Translations under genes and position numbers: made by a program
Notes under the pieces: generated by a model
The model's database searches: none
The model's input: the letters and a program-made list of their open reading frames with translations, nothing else
What the model was told of the DNA's origin: nothing
Shown: positions 53,522 through 64,000 of the stretch, one piece after another
Numbering within the stretch: position 1 is the stretch's first letter
How the letters are laid out: the number at the start of each line of letters is the position of its first letter
From: Rhodomicrobium sp.
Lineage (GTDB): Bacteria; Pseudomonadota; Alphaproteobacteria; Rhizobiales; HXMU1428-3
DNA length: 64,000 bases
Reading direction: 5' to 3'
Assembly: GCA_021604665.1 (NCBI GenBank)
Contig: BQJK01000002.1
Location: 310,001-374,000, forward strand

Positions 53522-55048
53522 GTGAACAAGAGGGTATGGCTGCAGTTTTGCGGTCAAAATAATAATGGCCATTCACGGCCGAAAAACATCGGGGTTATTC
53601 AATTGAACAAAGATAAAGGACAGATATGGGATCGGGTTTCTGCGCGACTTCGTGCCGAACTCGGTGAAGAGATTTTTACCAGCTGGTTCGGACGTGTGGA
53701 GTTTGTCGGGCTGGATAATGAGGTTCTAAAACTCTCTGTGCCAACGCGCTTTCTGCGTAAATGGCTTATTTCCCACTATTATGACCGGGTTCTTCATGCA
53801 TCATCCGAAGAATATAAAAAGCTTGAAGAAACCATCAAATCCATCGTTTTCAGTGTCAGGCAACCTGTTGCCGTTAAAGACACCGGCGATATTGATGTAA
53901 CAGCAAAATCTCAGAGCCCGAAACGCGGCTCTGTTGGCAACATGCAGAAAACTGGCGTCTTTAATGATGGCAGCAATGAGAATTACACTGAGTATGAGGG
54001 CTTTCAAGGTTCTCCGCTTGATAAACGCTTCACCTTTGACAGCTTCGTAACAGGGGCGTCCAACCGGCTTTCTTTTGCAGCCGCGCAGCAGGTGGCTGAG
54101 CAGCTTGGCCAGACCATGAAGTTCAACCCGCTTTACATTCATTCCTCTGTTGGGCTTGGCAAAACACATCTTTTGCACGCCATTGCCTGGGATGTATTGC
54201 AGCGCACACCAGAAGCGCGGGTTCTGTACCTAACAGCTGAGCGCTTTATGTATAGCTTTATCGACGCGCTTAAAAATCAGGATGCGATCGCCTTTAAAGA
54301 CAAGCTCCGCGGTATTGATATTCTACTGATCGACGATATGGAGTTTTTGCAGGGCAAACAGACACAACAAGAGTTTGGCCACACGCTCAACTCACTGATT
54401 GACGGCAATAAACAAGTGATTGTTGCCTCTGATCGTGCGCCAACCCAGCTTGAAAGCCTTGATGCCAGAATGCGTTCTCGCCTTGGTGGCGGGCTCGTGG
54501 TTGAGGTGGAAGCGCTTGATTATGACTTGCGGTTACAAATTCTAAGACGGCGCATCGACAGTAAAATTGCTGAAGATCCTAAGTTTGTGGTTCATGATGA
54601 AGTGATCAGCTTTTTGGCGGAACGCCTTACTGAAAGCGGACGTGAGCTGGATGGTGCGATCAATCGCATTTACGCTAATTCACAATTCACTACAGAGCCG
54701 ATCACGCTAAGTGCTGTTGAGCATATTATTCGTGACCTGATGTGCTCAAAAGAGCCTCGCCGTATCAAGATTGATGACATTCTTAGGGTTATTTCCCGCC
54801 ATTATGGGGTGACACGGGGGGATATCCTCTCTGAGCGGCGCAACCGTTCTATCGTGCTACCGCGCCAGGTTGGGATGTATTTGGCCAAGCGCTTAACAGC
54901 GCGGTCACTGCCTGAGATTGGCCGGCGCTTTGGTGGCCGTGACCATACGACAGTGCTTCATGCGATCAGAAAAATTGAAAAAGAGCTTTCTGGTAATCAA
55001 ACACTGCGTGAAGACCTTGGCATTCTTGAGCGGTTGCTAAAGGACTAG
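53522..55048 (+). CDS. dnaA: Chromosomal replication initiator DnaA
   Basis: Domain I near residues 34-95 (WDRVSARLRAELGEEIFTSWF), a variable linker, an AAA+ domain with Walker A HSSVGLGKTHLLHA and Walker B ILLIDDMEFLQG, sensor II region GRELDGAINRI, and the DNA-binding domain with the DnaA signature GRRFGGRDHTTVLHAIRKIE. Opens the origin and starts replication. The start is unsure: GTG 53522 is the longest frame, but TTG 53603 would start just before the conserved domain I. About 508 residues from GTG. A strong terminator follows. Confidence 0.96.
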   Translation: MNKRVWLQFCGQNNNGHSRPKNIGVIQLNKDKGQIWDRVSARLRAELGEEIFTSWFGRVEFVGLDNEVLKLSVPTRFLRKWLISHYYDRVLHASSEEYKKLEETIKSIVFSVRQPVAVKDTGDIDVTAKSQSPKRGSVGNMQKTGVFNDGSNENYTEYEGFQGSPLDKRFTFDSFVTGASNRLSFAAAQQVAEQLGQTMKFNPLYIHSSVGLGKTHLLHAIAWDVLQRTPEARVLYLTAERFMYSFIDALKNQDAIAFKDKLRGIDILLIDDMEFLQGKQTQQEFGHTLNSLIDGNKQVIVASDRAPTQLESLDARMRSRLGGGLVVEVEALDYDLRLQILRRRIDSKIAEDPKFVVHDEVISFLAERLTESGRELDGAINRIYANSQFTTEPITLSAVEHIIRDLMCSKEPRRIKIDDILRVISRHYGVTRGDILSERRNRSIVLPRQVGMYLAKRLTARSLPEIGRRFGGRDHTTVLHAIRKIEKELSGNQTLREDLGILERLLKD

Positions 55049-55157
55049 CCAATTGCCCAGCTGGCCTCTCTAAGGCCTTCAAAAGGGCCGGATATTGAGA
55101 CAGGCAATGAGCCAGGAAATGGGCATAATTGTTGACCTGTTGTATTAAGCCTTATTC

Positions 55158-55190
55158 GCCCGGCTGCAGCTTTTGCAGCCGGGCGTTTTT
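55158..55190 (+). terminator. Intrinsic terminator of dnaA
   Basis: Perfect 11-bp stem GCCCGGCTGCA/TGCAGCCGGGC with a five-base loop, then GTTTTT. It separates dnaA from dnaN, so dnaN needs its own promoter. Confidence 0.93.
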
Positions 55191-55323
55191 ATGACTTCAC
55201 GCCGGATAGAGCAGATTGCGGCCTATTTTTTTAACCTGAACAGCATTTAGCTGGGAATTGGCCCTAAACTGGCTTGGAAAACTGTTGCAATATCAGATCA
55301 TAACAGGTTCAATTGCGGTCCCA

Positions 55324-55344
55324 ATGGGGCAGTTTTCGCCCCAT
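55324..55344 (+). promoter_or_regulatory. Hairpin in the dnaN leader
   Basis: ATGGGGC/GCCCCAT, a perfect 7-bp stem with loop AGTTTTC, 45 bases before the dnaN ATG. No T-run follows. It may be an operator or a leader RNA structure; the rest of the 340-base gap shows only the dnaA terminator. Confidence 0.45.
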
Positions 55345-55388
55345 CATTCACCACTCCTCCTGATCACTCGTATAAGCGGATCCAGAAG

Positions 55389-56504
55389 ATGCAATTTGTC
55401 ATTGAAAAAAGCGCCTTGTTGAAAGCTTTGAGCCATGTCACCTCAATTGTTGAGAGACGAAACACCATACCGATCCTCTCCAATGTGCTGATGCTCGCCT
55501 CGGGGGATCACCTCTGTTTAACCGCGACCGATCTTGAGCGGGAAGTGATTGAAAAAGTGCCTGCTAAAATTTCTGGTGAAGGCGGCACAACGGTACAGGC
55601 GCATGTGCTGCATGATATTGTCCGTAAGCTGCCAGATGGCGCGGATGTTGAAATTTCCAAAGGCGATGATGGCCGCATGATGCTGATGTCTGGTAAGGGC
55701 CGGTTTGACCTGCAAGCTTTACCAGCTGATGATTTTCCTGAGCTAAGCACCGATGACCTTAGCCATAAATTCAGCTTAAAATCGAATGAGCTGAAGCAGC
55801 TGATTGAGAGAACACGCTTTGCCATCTCGACAGAAGAAACACGCTATTATCTGAATGGTATTTACCTGCATGAAGCCGAAACAGATGGCGCAACAGTTTT
55901 AAGAGCTGTTGCCACTGATGGGCACCGGCTGGCGCAAGTTGAAGTGCCATTGCCGGATGGTGCTGCAGGTTTGCCAGGCGTAATTATTCCTCGCAAAACC
56001 GTGGCAGAAGTTTTGCGAATGGTGGCGGACACGGAAAGTGATGTCATCATTGAAATGTCGGATGCGAAAATCCGCTTTACGGTTAGTGATTTGGTGCTGA
56101 CCTCAAAACTGATTGATGGCACCTTCCCTGATTACACAAGGGTGATCCCCACAGCCAATGACAAAGAGCTTTCCATTGCAAGAGAGAGCTTTGCCAAAGC
56201 GGTTGACCGGGTCTCTACTCTTTCTTCTGATCGCGGACGGGCTGTTAAGCTGAACTTAAATGAAAAGCGGTTGATCCTGACGGTGAATAACCCCGATAGC
56301 GGCAGCGCTACAGAAGAACTCACCGTTGATTACGATGATGAGCCGATTGAGATTGGCTTTAACGCCCGTTACCTGCTCGATATTACAGGTCAGCTGCAAA
56401 GTGAGACGGCCAAGTTTTTGCTGGCTGATCCTGGCTCACCTACAATGGTGCGCGATGACAGTGATATTTCAGCACTTTATGTGCTGATGCCGATGCGGGT
56501 TTAA
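55389..56504 (+). CDS. dnaN: DNA polymerase III beta subunit (sliding clamp)
   Basis: A 371-residue protein of three clamp domains, with SHVTSIVERRNTIPILSNVL near the N-terminus, GTFPDYTRVIPT in the middle and the C-terminal YVLMPMRV that ends most DnaN proteins. It encircles DNA and tethers the polymerase and repair proteins. It is followed closely by recF. Confidence 0.97.
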   Translation: MQFVIEKSALLKALSHVTSIVERRNTIPILSNVLMLASGDHLCLTATDLEREVIEKVPAKISGEGGTTVQAHVLHDIVRKLPDGADVEISKGDDGRMMLMSGKGRFDLQALPADDFPELSTDDLSHKFSLKSNELKQLIERTRFAISTEETRYYLNGIYLHEAETDGATVLRAVATDGHRLAQVEVPLPDGAAGLPGVIIPRKTVAEVLRMVADTESDVIIEMSDAKIRFTVSDLVLTSKLIDGTFPDYTRVIPTANDKELSIARESFAKAVDRVSTLSSDRGRAVKLNLNEKRLILTVNNPDSGSATEELTVDYDDEPIEIGFNARYLLDITGQLQSETAKFLLADPGSPTMVRDDSDISALYVLMPMRV

Positions 56505-56537
56505 CGCCTTTTGATTGCCACTAGAGAGAGCAATGCC

Positions 56538-57758
56538 ATGAGTGATAGCCCTGATTGCTGCCCTCTGGGGCGGAATTGGGTTGAGGCCCTCTCTCTCCAT
56601 AATTTTAGAAACTATACGAGCTTAAAGTTGCAGCTTTCACCAGCACCGGTGGTGCTTGTGGGGGCCAATGGTGCTGGAAAAACCAATCTCCTTGAAGCTA
56701 TATCTCTCTTGAGTCCTGGCCAGGGGCTGCGCCGGGCGACGACGGTTGAATTTGGCTGTTTTAGCTCTGGTAGTTATGACTGGGCTGTTTCTGCTGATGT
56801 GCATGGCATAATGGGAGAGGCCCGCATTGGCACTGGCGTAACCTCTAACCGGTTGCCTGGCGGTTCTGTGCCCGGCCAAACTGATCTCGATAATGGCCGC
56901 GAAGTTGGCAGTGAAACGCTGCGCCGTAAGATACGGATGAATGGTGAGACACTAAGCTCGTCAACGCCGCTTGGCCAATCCATACAAATGTTATGGCTGA
57001 CCCCGGCGATGGATGGGCTTTTTACTGGGGCGGCCTCTGAGCGGCGGCGCTTTCTTGACCGGCTGATGCTGGTATTCACTCCTGAAAGCCGGAAACAATG
57101 GAACCTTTTTGAGCGCGCCATGCGCCAGCGCAATAAACTGCTTGAAGATACCAATGCTTCTCCCTACCTGTTTGAAGGGTTAGAGATGCAGATGGCAGAG
57201 CTTGGTGTGGCTATAGCCGCCAGCCGGTTAGAGACCATTGAGCGGTTGAGGGGCGTTATTGCCGCCTCACGCGATCGGTTGAATGCCTTTCCATTTGCGA
57301 CCATTGCACTTGATGGGGTGCTGGAGACGGCGCTGGAAGAAAAGCCGGCTGTTGATGTGGAAGATGACTATCGCCGCCTGCTTTCAGAAGGGCGCCAGAC
57401 AGACAGAGCCGCGAAACGCACGCTGATTGGCCCGCACCGCACGGACCTTCTTGTTGGGCATGGGCCGAAAGCCATGCCAGCGCGTTATTGCTCTACAGGA
57501 GAGCAAAAAGCTTTGCTCACTGGGCTTGTGCTTGCCCATGCGCGGTTGGTTTATGACAAGGTTGGTGGCTATACACCATTGCTATTATTGGATGAGATTG
57601 CCGCCCATTTTGATGAGATAAGACGCCATGCGCTCTTTGATGAAATACTGGCGCTGAACTGCCAGGCATGGATGACTGGGACGGATCGGCAAAGCTTTAC
57701 ATATTTCGGTGAAAGAGCGCAGTTATTTACCGTAAATGACGCCGAAATAGTCGCATAA
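56538..57758 (+). CDS. recF: DNA replication and repair protein RecF
   Basis: An SMC-like ATPase that helps load RecA at single-strand gaps. Walker A VGANGAGKTNLLEAIS, family segment SLHNFRNYTSL, signature region ARYCSTGEQKALLTGLVLAHA and Walker B PLLLLDEIAAHFD. The start is ATG 56538 (MSDSPDC); the frame opens 27 bases earlier. 406 residues, slightly long owing to an insertion near residues 100-130. It ends before an intrinsic terminator. Confidence 0.94.
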   Translation: MSDSPDCCPLGRNWVEALSLHNFRNYTSLKLQLSPAPVVLVGANGAGKTNLLEAISLLSPGQGLRRATTVEFGCFSSGSYDWAVSADVHGIMGEARIGTGVTSNRLPGGSVPGQTDLDNGREVGSETLRRKIRMNGETLSSSTPLGQSIQMLWLTPAMDGLFTGAASERRRFLDRLMLVFTPESRKQWNLFERAMRQRNKLLEDTNASPYLFEGLEMQMAELGVAIAASRLETIERLRGVIAASRDRLNAFPFATIALDGVLETALEEKPAVDVEDDYRRLLSEGRQTDRAAKRTLIGPHRTDLLVGHGPKAMPARYCSTGEQKALLTGLVLAHARLVYDKVGGYTPLLLLDEIAAHFDEIRRHALFDEILALNCQAWMTGTDRQSFTYFGERAQLFTVNDAEIVA

Positions 57759-57894
57759 TTTTAAGGCACATGCTATAATTCAGCCGTGTGAAGCAGTGTT
57801 TTGATGCCTTTTCATGGTCTTCAGTTTCAGGCGCGGCGCATGCACTGACGAGATTTTAAAATTATTAAATAATTAGAAGCGGTTAACTAGCCTC

Positions 57895-57922
57895 ATCGTT
57901 GCTTCGCCCAGCAACGATTTTT
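57895..57922 (+). terminator. Intrinsic terminator of recF
   Basis: Perfect 8-bp stem ATCGTTGC/GCAACGAT with loop TTCGCCCA and a run of T bases (57918-57922), 137 bases after the recF stop. Confidence 0.85.
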
Positions 57923-57972
57923 ACGTTTATAAGCCCCTCCTATCTGCTTTCACTTTGCTCCCCTCACTATGA

Positions 57973-58023
57973 GCTGAGGAAAATAGGGAGCTGAGAAAAA
58001 CAGGGAGCTGTGCAAAACAGGAA
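57973..58023 (+). repeat. Three 17-bp tandem repeats upstream of gyrB
   Basis: GCTGAGGAAAATAGGGA, GCTGAGAAAAACAGGGA and GCTGTGCAAAACAGGAA stand in tandem, 120-170 bases before the gyrB ATG. Apart from this array and the recF terminator, the 384-base gap 57759-58142 shows nothing recognised. Confidence 0.7.
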
Positions 58024-58133
58024 TATGGGTTTTAACGTGTGGCTGTGAAGCTTGCGAATTTGCGCGGTGTTATATAATTAACTGCGCCGCTATGACGGCT
58101 ATGAACAGCCTGATAAATGCGGGACAAAATTGA

Positions 58134-60587
<2,454 letters not shown>

Positions 60588-60725
60588 CGGCGCGGCTTTA
60601 CTGAGTGGCTTATTTAGGGCGGGCTATAGTCTGATATTCTCCGTTCTCACAGCAAGTATTCCGGCAGCATGTATACTCAAACTCTATGCTCTGGTAGCCA
60701 AGTGGGGCAACTGGTTTGTGGATTC

Positions 60726-61514
60726 TCACTCGTAAATAACGATGATTAGCTCAACGGGCCCATGGGCACCGAGGGTTAGGGTCTGCTCAATATCTGCTGT
60801 GCGAGAGGGGCCGCTGATCATGTTGATTGTGCGGGGGATGGCTGGTTCGGTTTTACTCCCCTGTTTCCTGGATTGGCTATCAATTTCGGCAAGTGCTTCC
60901 TCATAAGCTGCGAAGATTTTATTTTTCTTTATCAAAACAATATGACGCCGCGCCAGAAAGTTAAGCGGCGTTGGGTTTTCTGGTCCCGAGACCAGGATCA
61001 GCGTGCCACTTTCTGCGGCGCCGGCTTCTGCTGTAGAAATGCAATCTGGCTCCCCTTCTTTCAGTGCCTCTAGCGGTGTGGTGGCGGCATTGAGGATCAC
61101 CGGTAACAACTCATCGCTATCTTTGCTTGCAGCTTTTAACTGGTGAATGAAGGGGTTATCGCCTGAGAGCAACCTTGGTTGGTGGGGCGCTTCATTTGCG
61201 TTGCTGCTGTCGCTTTCGCTGCTTAAATGGCTGGCGATTGTGGGCAGGATTTTTGCCCTGGATGTCGGCTCGAGGAAAACGGCTTTTTGCGCCAACAGAT
61301 GAGCCTTGAAAAAAGAGACCACATCTTCTCCGCCTAACGCAGCGCGTGTTAGCTCTGTTAACCGTTGATTATATTGATCTTTATTCTGCTGTTGCCATTG
61401 ATCTGGTGTGAGTTTAAGGCTGAGTTTGTCATCGGCTTGGGGCATTGTGCGCTCAGCTGATTTTAGGGCCGCGTAAAAGTCGTGTCGGCGGCTGTTGCTG
61501 TCTTTAAGGCTCAT
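60726..61514 (-). CDS. lutC: LutC/YkgG-type LUD-domain protein
   Basis: A 262-residue protein whose C-terminal half shows the LUD fold, with AESGTLILVSGPENPT, LNFLARRHIVLI and ISGPSRTADIEQTLTLGAHGP, as in LutC. LutABC convert L-lactate to pyruvate in bacteria that lack other lactate dehydrogenases. It overlaps lutB by four bases. The N-terminal half is variable and rich in polar residues. Confidence 0.9.
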   Translation of the reverse strand: MSLKDSNSRRHDFYAALKSAERTMPQADDKLSLKLTPDQWQQQNKDQYNQRLTELTRAALGGEDVVSFFKAHLLAQKAVFLEPTSRAKILPTIASHLSSESDSSNANEAPHQPRLLSGDNPFIHQLKAASKDSDELLPVILNAATTPLEALKEGEPDCISTAEAGAAESGTLILVSGPENPTPLNFLARRHIVLIKKNKIFAAYEEALAEIDSQSRKQGSKTEPAIPRTINMISGPSRTADIEQTLTLGAHGPVELIIVIYE

Positions 61515-62923
61515 GTCTCACCCGCTTTTTCAGATTTTGCCCATTGTGACTGGAAGCTTTGCTTACTAACGGAGGGGGCCGTGCGGTGGTGTGTCCATTG
61601 GGCAAGGCCAGGGAGATGTTTTGCGCCACTTTTAGAACCGGCTATTTTTGCGGCGATGGGCAAAGCTAAGCGCATAGCCCAATTGTAAAGTGCGGGCTTT
61701 GCGGCAAGCCAGGCCCATAACTTCATGGTGATGAGCGGTAGAGGTTTTTGCCGTCCCTCGGCCCGCCATTTTCGCATTAATTTGGTGAGAGGTATTTGCA
61801 CCGGGCAGACCTCATTGCAGCGGCCGCAAAAGCTGGAAGCGTGAGAGAGCTCTAACATGCTGCGGCCAAAAAACTGAGGTGACAGCACGGCCCCCATTGG
61901 CCCTGGGTATACGCTGCCATAGGCGTGACCGCCTAAGTTTTGGTAAACCGGGCAATGGTTGAGGCAGGCCCCACAGCGGATACAGCGGAGCATTTCGCTA
62001 TAGTCTGAGCCCAGCATGCGGCTGCGGCCATTATCTAACAGCACCACATGAAATTCAGTGGGGCCTAGCTCACCTTTTTTTAAGGCTGGCCCACCGGTGA
62101 ATGTTGTGTAAGTGGAGATGGGTTGGCCAGTGGCAGAGCGGGCAAGGAGGCGCAGCATGGTCATGGCGTCTTCCATGGTTGGCACCAGCTTTTCAAAGCT
62201 TGAAATAACTATATGGGTTTGTGGAAGAGACTGGCACAAATCACCATTGCCTTCATTCGTGACAATGACCGTCTTGCCATTTTCAGCGATGAGAAAATTG
62301 GCCCCGGTGATACCGATATCTGCATTTAGGAACTTTTCCCGCAGGATGCCGCGCGCTTCTTTGACGAAATCTTCAGGAGTTTCGAGGGCTCGCTCAATCG
62401 GCAGCTCATCATGGGCCGTTTGAAAGTCTTGGCGGATGTCGTCTCTGGTCAGGTGGACGGCGGGAGCGACGATGTGGCTTGGCATTTCACCGCGCAGTTG
62501 AATGAGATATTCACCAAGGTCAGTTTCAATGCATTCATAGCCAGCTTTAATCAGATGCGGCGCGAGGTTGATCTCTTCGCTGATCATGGATTTGCCTTTA
62601 ACGATGCGCTTGGCGCTGCGTTCTTTGCAGAGTTGCTCAATGATTTGGCGGGCTTGGTCTGGTGTTTGGGCAAAATGGACTGTGCCGCCAGCCTTGCTCA
62701 CCGCATGTTCGAAACGCTCCAGATAGTGGGTGATGTTTTCAAGGGTATGTTTTTTTATCTCAACGGCGCGGTCTGATAGGGCGCTGAAATCTGGCCGAGC
62801 GGCTTTTGCCTTCAGCCGTTTGTTGACAAACCCTTCAGGGATTACTGATAATGCGGCCTTGAGCTTCTCATCTCCGAGGGCCTGATGGGCGCGGTTTTTT
62901 AAATTTTCTATTGGCTCTTGCAT
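61511..62923 (-). CDS. lutB: LutB/YkgF-type iron-sulfur LUD protein
   Basis: A 470-residue protein with an N-terminal LUD domain (RIVKGKSMISEEINL, ADIGITGANFLIAENG, VIVTNEGNGD) and two ferredoxin-like cluster motifs, RCIRCGACLNHCPVYQN and FCGRCNEVCPVQIPL, then a short helical end. It is the core of the LutABC lactate oxidation complex. The gene upstream on this strand would normally be lutA, but the region holds the divergent ggt instead, so lutA is missing from this locus or sits elsewhere. Confidence 0.93.
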   Translation of the reverse strand: MQEPIENLKNRAHQALGDEKLKAALSVIPEGFVNKRLKAKAARPDFSALSDRAVEIKKHTLENITHYLERFEHAVSKAGGTVHFAQTPDQARQIIEQLCKERSAKRIVKGKSMISEEINLAPHLIKAGYECIETDLGEYLIQLRGEMPSHIVAPAVHLTRDDIRQDFQTAHDELPIERALETPEDFVKEARGILREKFLNADIGITGANFLIAENGKTVIVTNEGNGDLCQSLPQTHIVISSFEKLVPTMEDAMTMLRLLARSATGQPISTYTTFTGGPALKKGELGPTEFHVVLLDNGRSRMLGSDYSEMLRCIRCGACLNHCPVYQNLGGHAYGSVYPGPMGAVLSPQFFGRSMLELSHASSFCGRCNEVCPVQIPLTKLMRKWRAEGRQKPLPLITMKLWAWLAAKPALYNWAMRLALPIAAKIAGSKSGAKHLPGLAQWTHHRTAPSVSKQSFQSQWAKSEKAGET

Positions 62924-63078
62924 ATATATTTCAATAAGTTAATCGTTATCTTTTGCCTGGATACTGCTATTTTTTCACCCGAATGGCGACCACATTTATT
63001 GGTGCGATACCGTTATAATTGTGAGATACCCTTGCGTCTTATCTTTCTCCCCCCGACCTGATCAGTAAAGGTTTTTTT

Positions 63079-64000
63079 ATGACCCGTTCTTATTTCATCA
63101 TCCTCGCCCTTTTATTGTTGCTGTTTGGGGCGGTACTTTATCTCTCTAAAACAATGACACCGCAAAGAGACGCCCCGCAAAATGTGGAGCAGAGCCGGGC
63201 AGCGCCTGAGGGGGCTTCTGGGTTGCGGGTTGTGAAAGAGGTGCGGGCGAAACATATGATGGTGGCTGCCGCCAATGTGCATGCCAGTAATGCCGGTCTG
63301 TCGATTTTAAAAGCTGGCGGCAATGCTGTTGATGCAGCGATTGCTGTGCAGCTTGTTTTGAATGTGGTTGAGCCACAATCTTCCGGCATTGGGGGTGGAG
63401 CTTTTCTTTTATTTTATGATGCGCTTAGCCAAAAACTAGAGAGCTATGACGGGCGCGAAACCGCACCGCAGCTGGTTGATGAAAAACTTTTTTTAAAAGA
63501 AGATGGCCGCAAGCTCAGCTTTGGTGATGCGGTGCGCTCTGGCCGCTCCATCGGTGTGCCGGGCGTTGTTGCGATGCTGGAAGCGGTGCATAAGCGCCAT
63601 GGCAAGCTTGAATGGGCCGCGCTGTTTCAACCGGCCATTAAACTTGCCTCTGAGGGGTTTAAGGTATCTCGTCGCTTATCATCGATGCTGACAGCAAAAG
63701 GGCAGGATTTTTTTAACCCTTTGGGCCAGGCGCTTTTTTTTAACCCGGATGGCTCAGCATTCGCTGAGGGCCAGCTTTTAAAAAACCCTGCCTTGGCGGC
63801 TAGCTTTAAGCTAATTGCCCGTGAGGGGGCTTCTGGATTTTATAAGGGCCAGCTGGCGGAGGATATTGTTGCAGCTGCAAAGGCTGCGCCGAATGTGCCA
63901 AGCAAATTGAGCTTGCAGGATTTTGCTGAATATAAGGCCAAGATGCGCGCACCTGTTTGTGGGCTTTATCTGAAGCATAAGGTTTGCGGCATGGGATTGC
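63079..64000 (+). CDS. ggt: Gamma-glutamyltransferase, 5' part (runs off the window)
   Basis: ATG 63079 with AAAGG upstream; the frame is open to the window end, giving at least 307 residues. The N-terminus TRSYFIILALLLLLFGAV is a signal peptide or anchor, so the enzyme is exported. Family motifs are HMMVAAANVHASNAGL, LKAGGNAVDAAIAVQLVL, EPQSSGIGGGAF, YDGRETAP and SIGVPGVVAM. GGT splits itself into two chains at a conserved Thr that lies beyond the window, and then hydrolyses glutathione or transfers its glutamyl group. Autoprocessing competence cannot be checked here. Confidence 0.93.
   Translation, partial: MTRSYFIILALLLLLFGAVLYLSKTMTPQRDAPQNVEQSRAAPEGASGLRVVKEVRAKHMMVAAANVHASNAGLSILKAGGNAVDAAIAVQLVLNVVEPQSSGIGGGAFLLFYDALSQKLESYDGRETAPQLVDEKLFLKEDGRKLSFGDAVRSGRSIGVPGVVAMLEAVHKRHGKLEWAALFQPAIKLASEGFKVSRRLSSMLTAKGQDFFNPLGQALFFNPDGSAFAEGQLLKNPALAASFKLIAREGASGFYKGQLAEDIVAAAKAAPNVPSKLSLQDFAEYKAKMRAPVCGLYLKHKVCGMGL

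Overview
The window is about 64 kb of an alphaproteobacterial chromosome of moderate G+C. The placement rests on a GapR (DUF2312) gene, PstA with a long N-terminal extension, a 5-aminolevulinate synthase of the Shemin (C4) type, an Fnr-type regulator directly upstream of ccoNOQP-ccoGHIS, and a dnaA-dnaN-recF-gyrB block preceded by rpsT. No rRNA, CRISPR array, transposase or integrase is visible, and there is one intact tRNA (Ser-GGA). A finer taxonomic placement is not supported by reading alone.

Left part (1-11.6 kb): the 3' end of a cheZ-like phosphatase gene and a small membrane protein, then a tRNA-Ser locus. That locus holds three tandem tRNA-Ser-derived repeats, the intact tRNA, and a small A+T-rich insertion (a 56-residue ORF and a trypsin-like protease) flanked by imperfect direct repeats. 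After it come gapR, rsmB, a heparinase II/III-like gene with a very long low-complexity tail, purH, a block of four multi-hairpin repeats, and a cytochrome b561.

Middle-left (11.7-26.9 kb): a leftward group (SDR-family protein, queG, a glutathione transferase) lies opposite uppP, followed by msrB. Next is a complete phosphate regulon reading leftward, phoR-pstS-pstC-pstA-pstB-phoU-phoB, with a Pho-box-like site before pstS and a strong double hairpin between pstS and pstC. It is followed by a polyphosphate kinase 2 gene, a tandem palindromic repeat and a secreted MliC/SH3 protein.

Middle (27.2-44.4 kb): a respiratory and heme block reading rightward. A MocR-type PLP-binding regulator overlaps ccmF-ccmG-ccmH-ccmI, followed closely by hemA and ccmE. 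Then come an FNR-family regulator and, behind a perfect FNR-box palindrome, ccoNOQP and ccoGHIS. These genes together cover heme precursor synthesis, cytochrome c assembly, and synthesis and copper supply of the cbb3 oxidase under low oxygen.

Right part (44.5-64 kb): leftward genes for a hybrid histidine kinase, a ComM-type ATPase, a DUF1287 protein, a single-domain response regulator and GluQ. Then rpsT, a 1.7-kb gene-free stretch with iteron-like repeats, an inverted repeat and clustered GANTC sites, and the replication block dnaA, dnaN, recF, gyrB. The window ends with lutB-lutC (no lutA beside them) and the start of a gamma-glutamyltransferase gene.

The features most likely to hold something undescribed are the tRNA-Ser insertion locus, the four-copy multi-hairpin repeat after purH, the palindromic repeat family shared between about 1.4 kb and 26 kb, and the structured gap upstream of dnaA.
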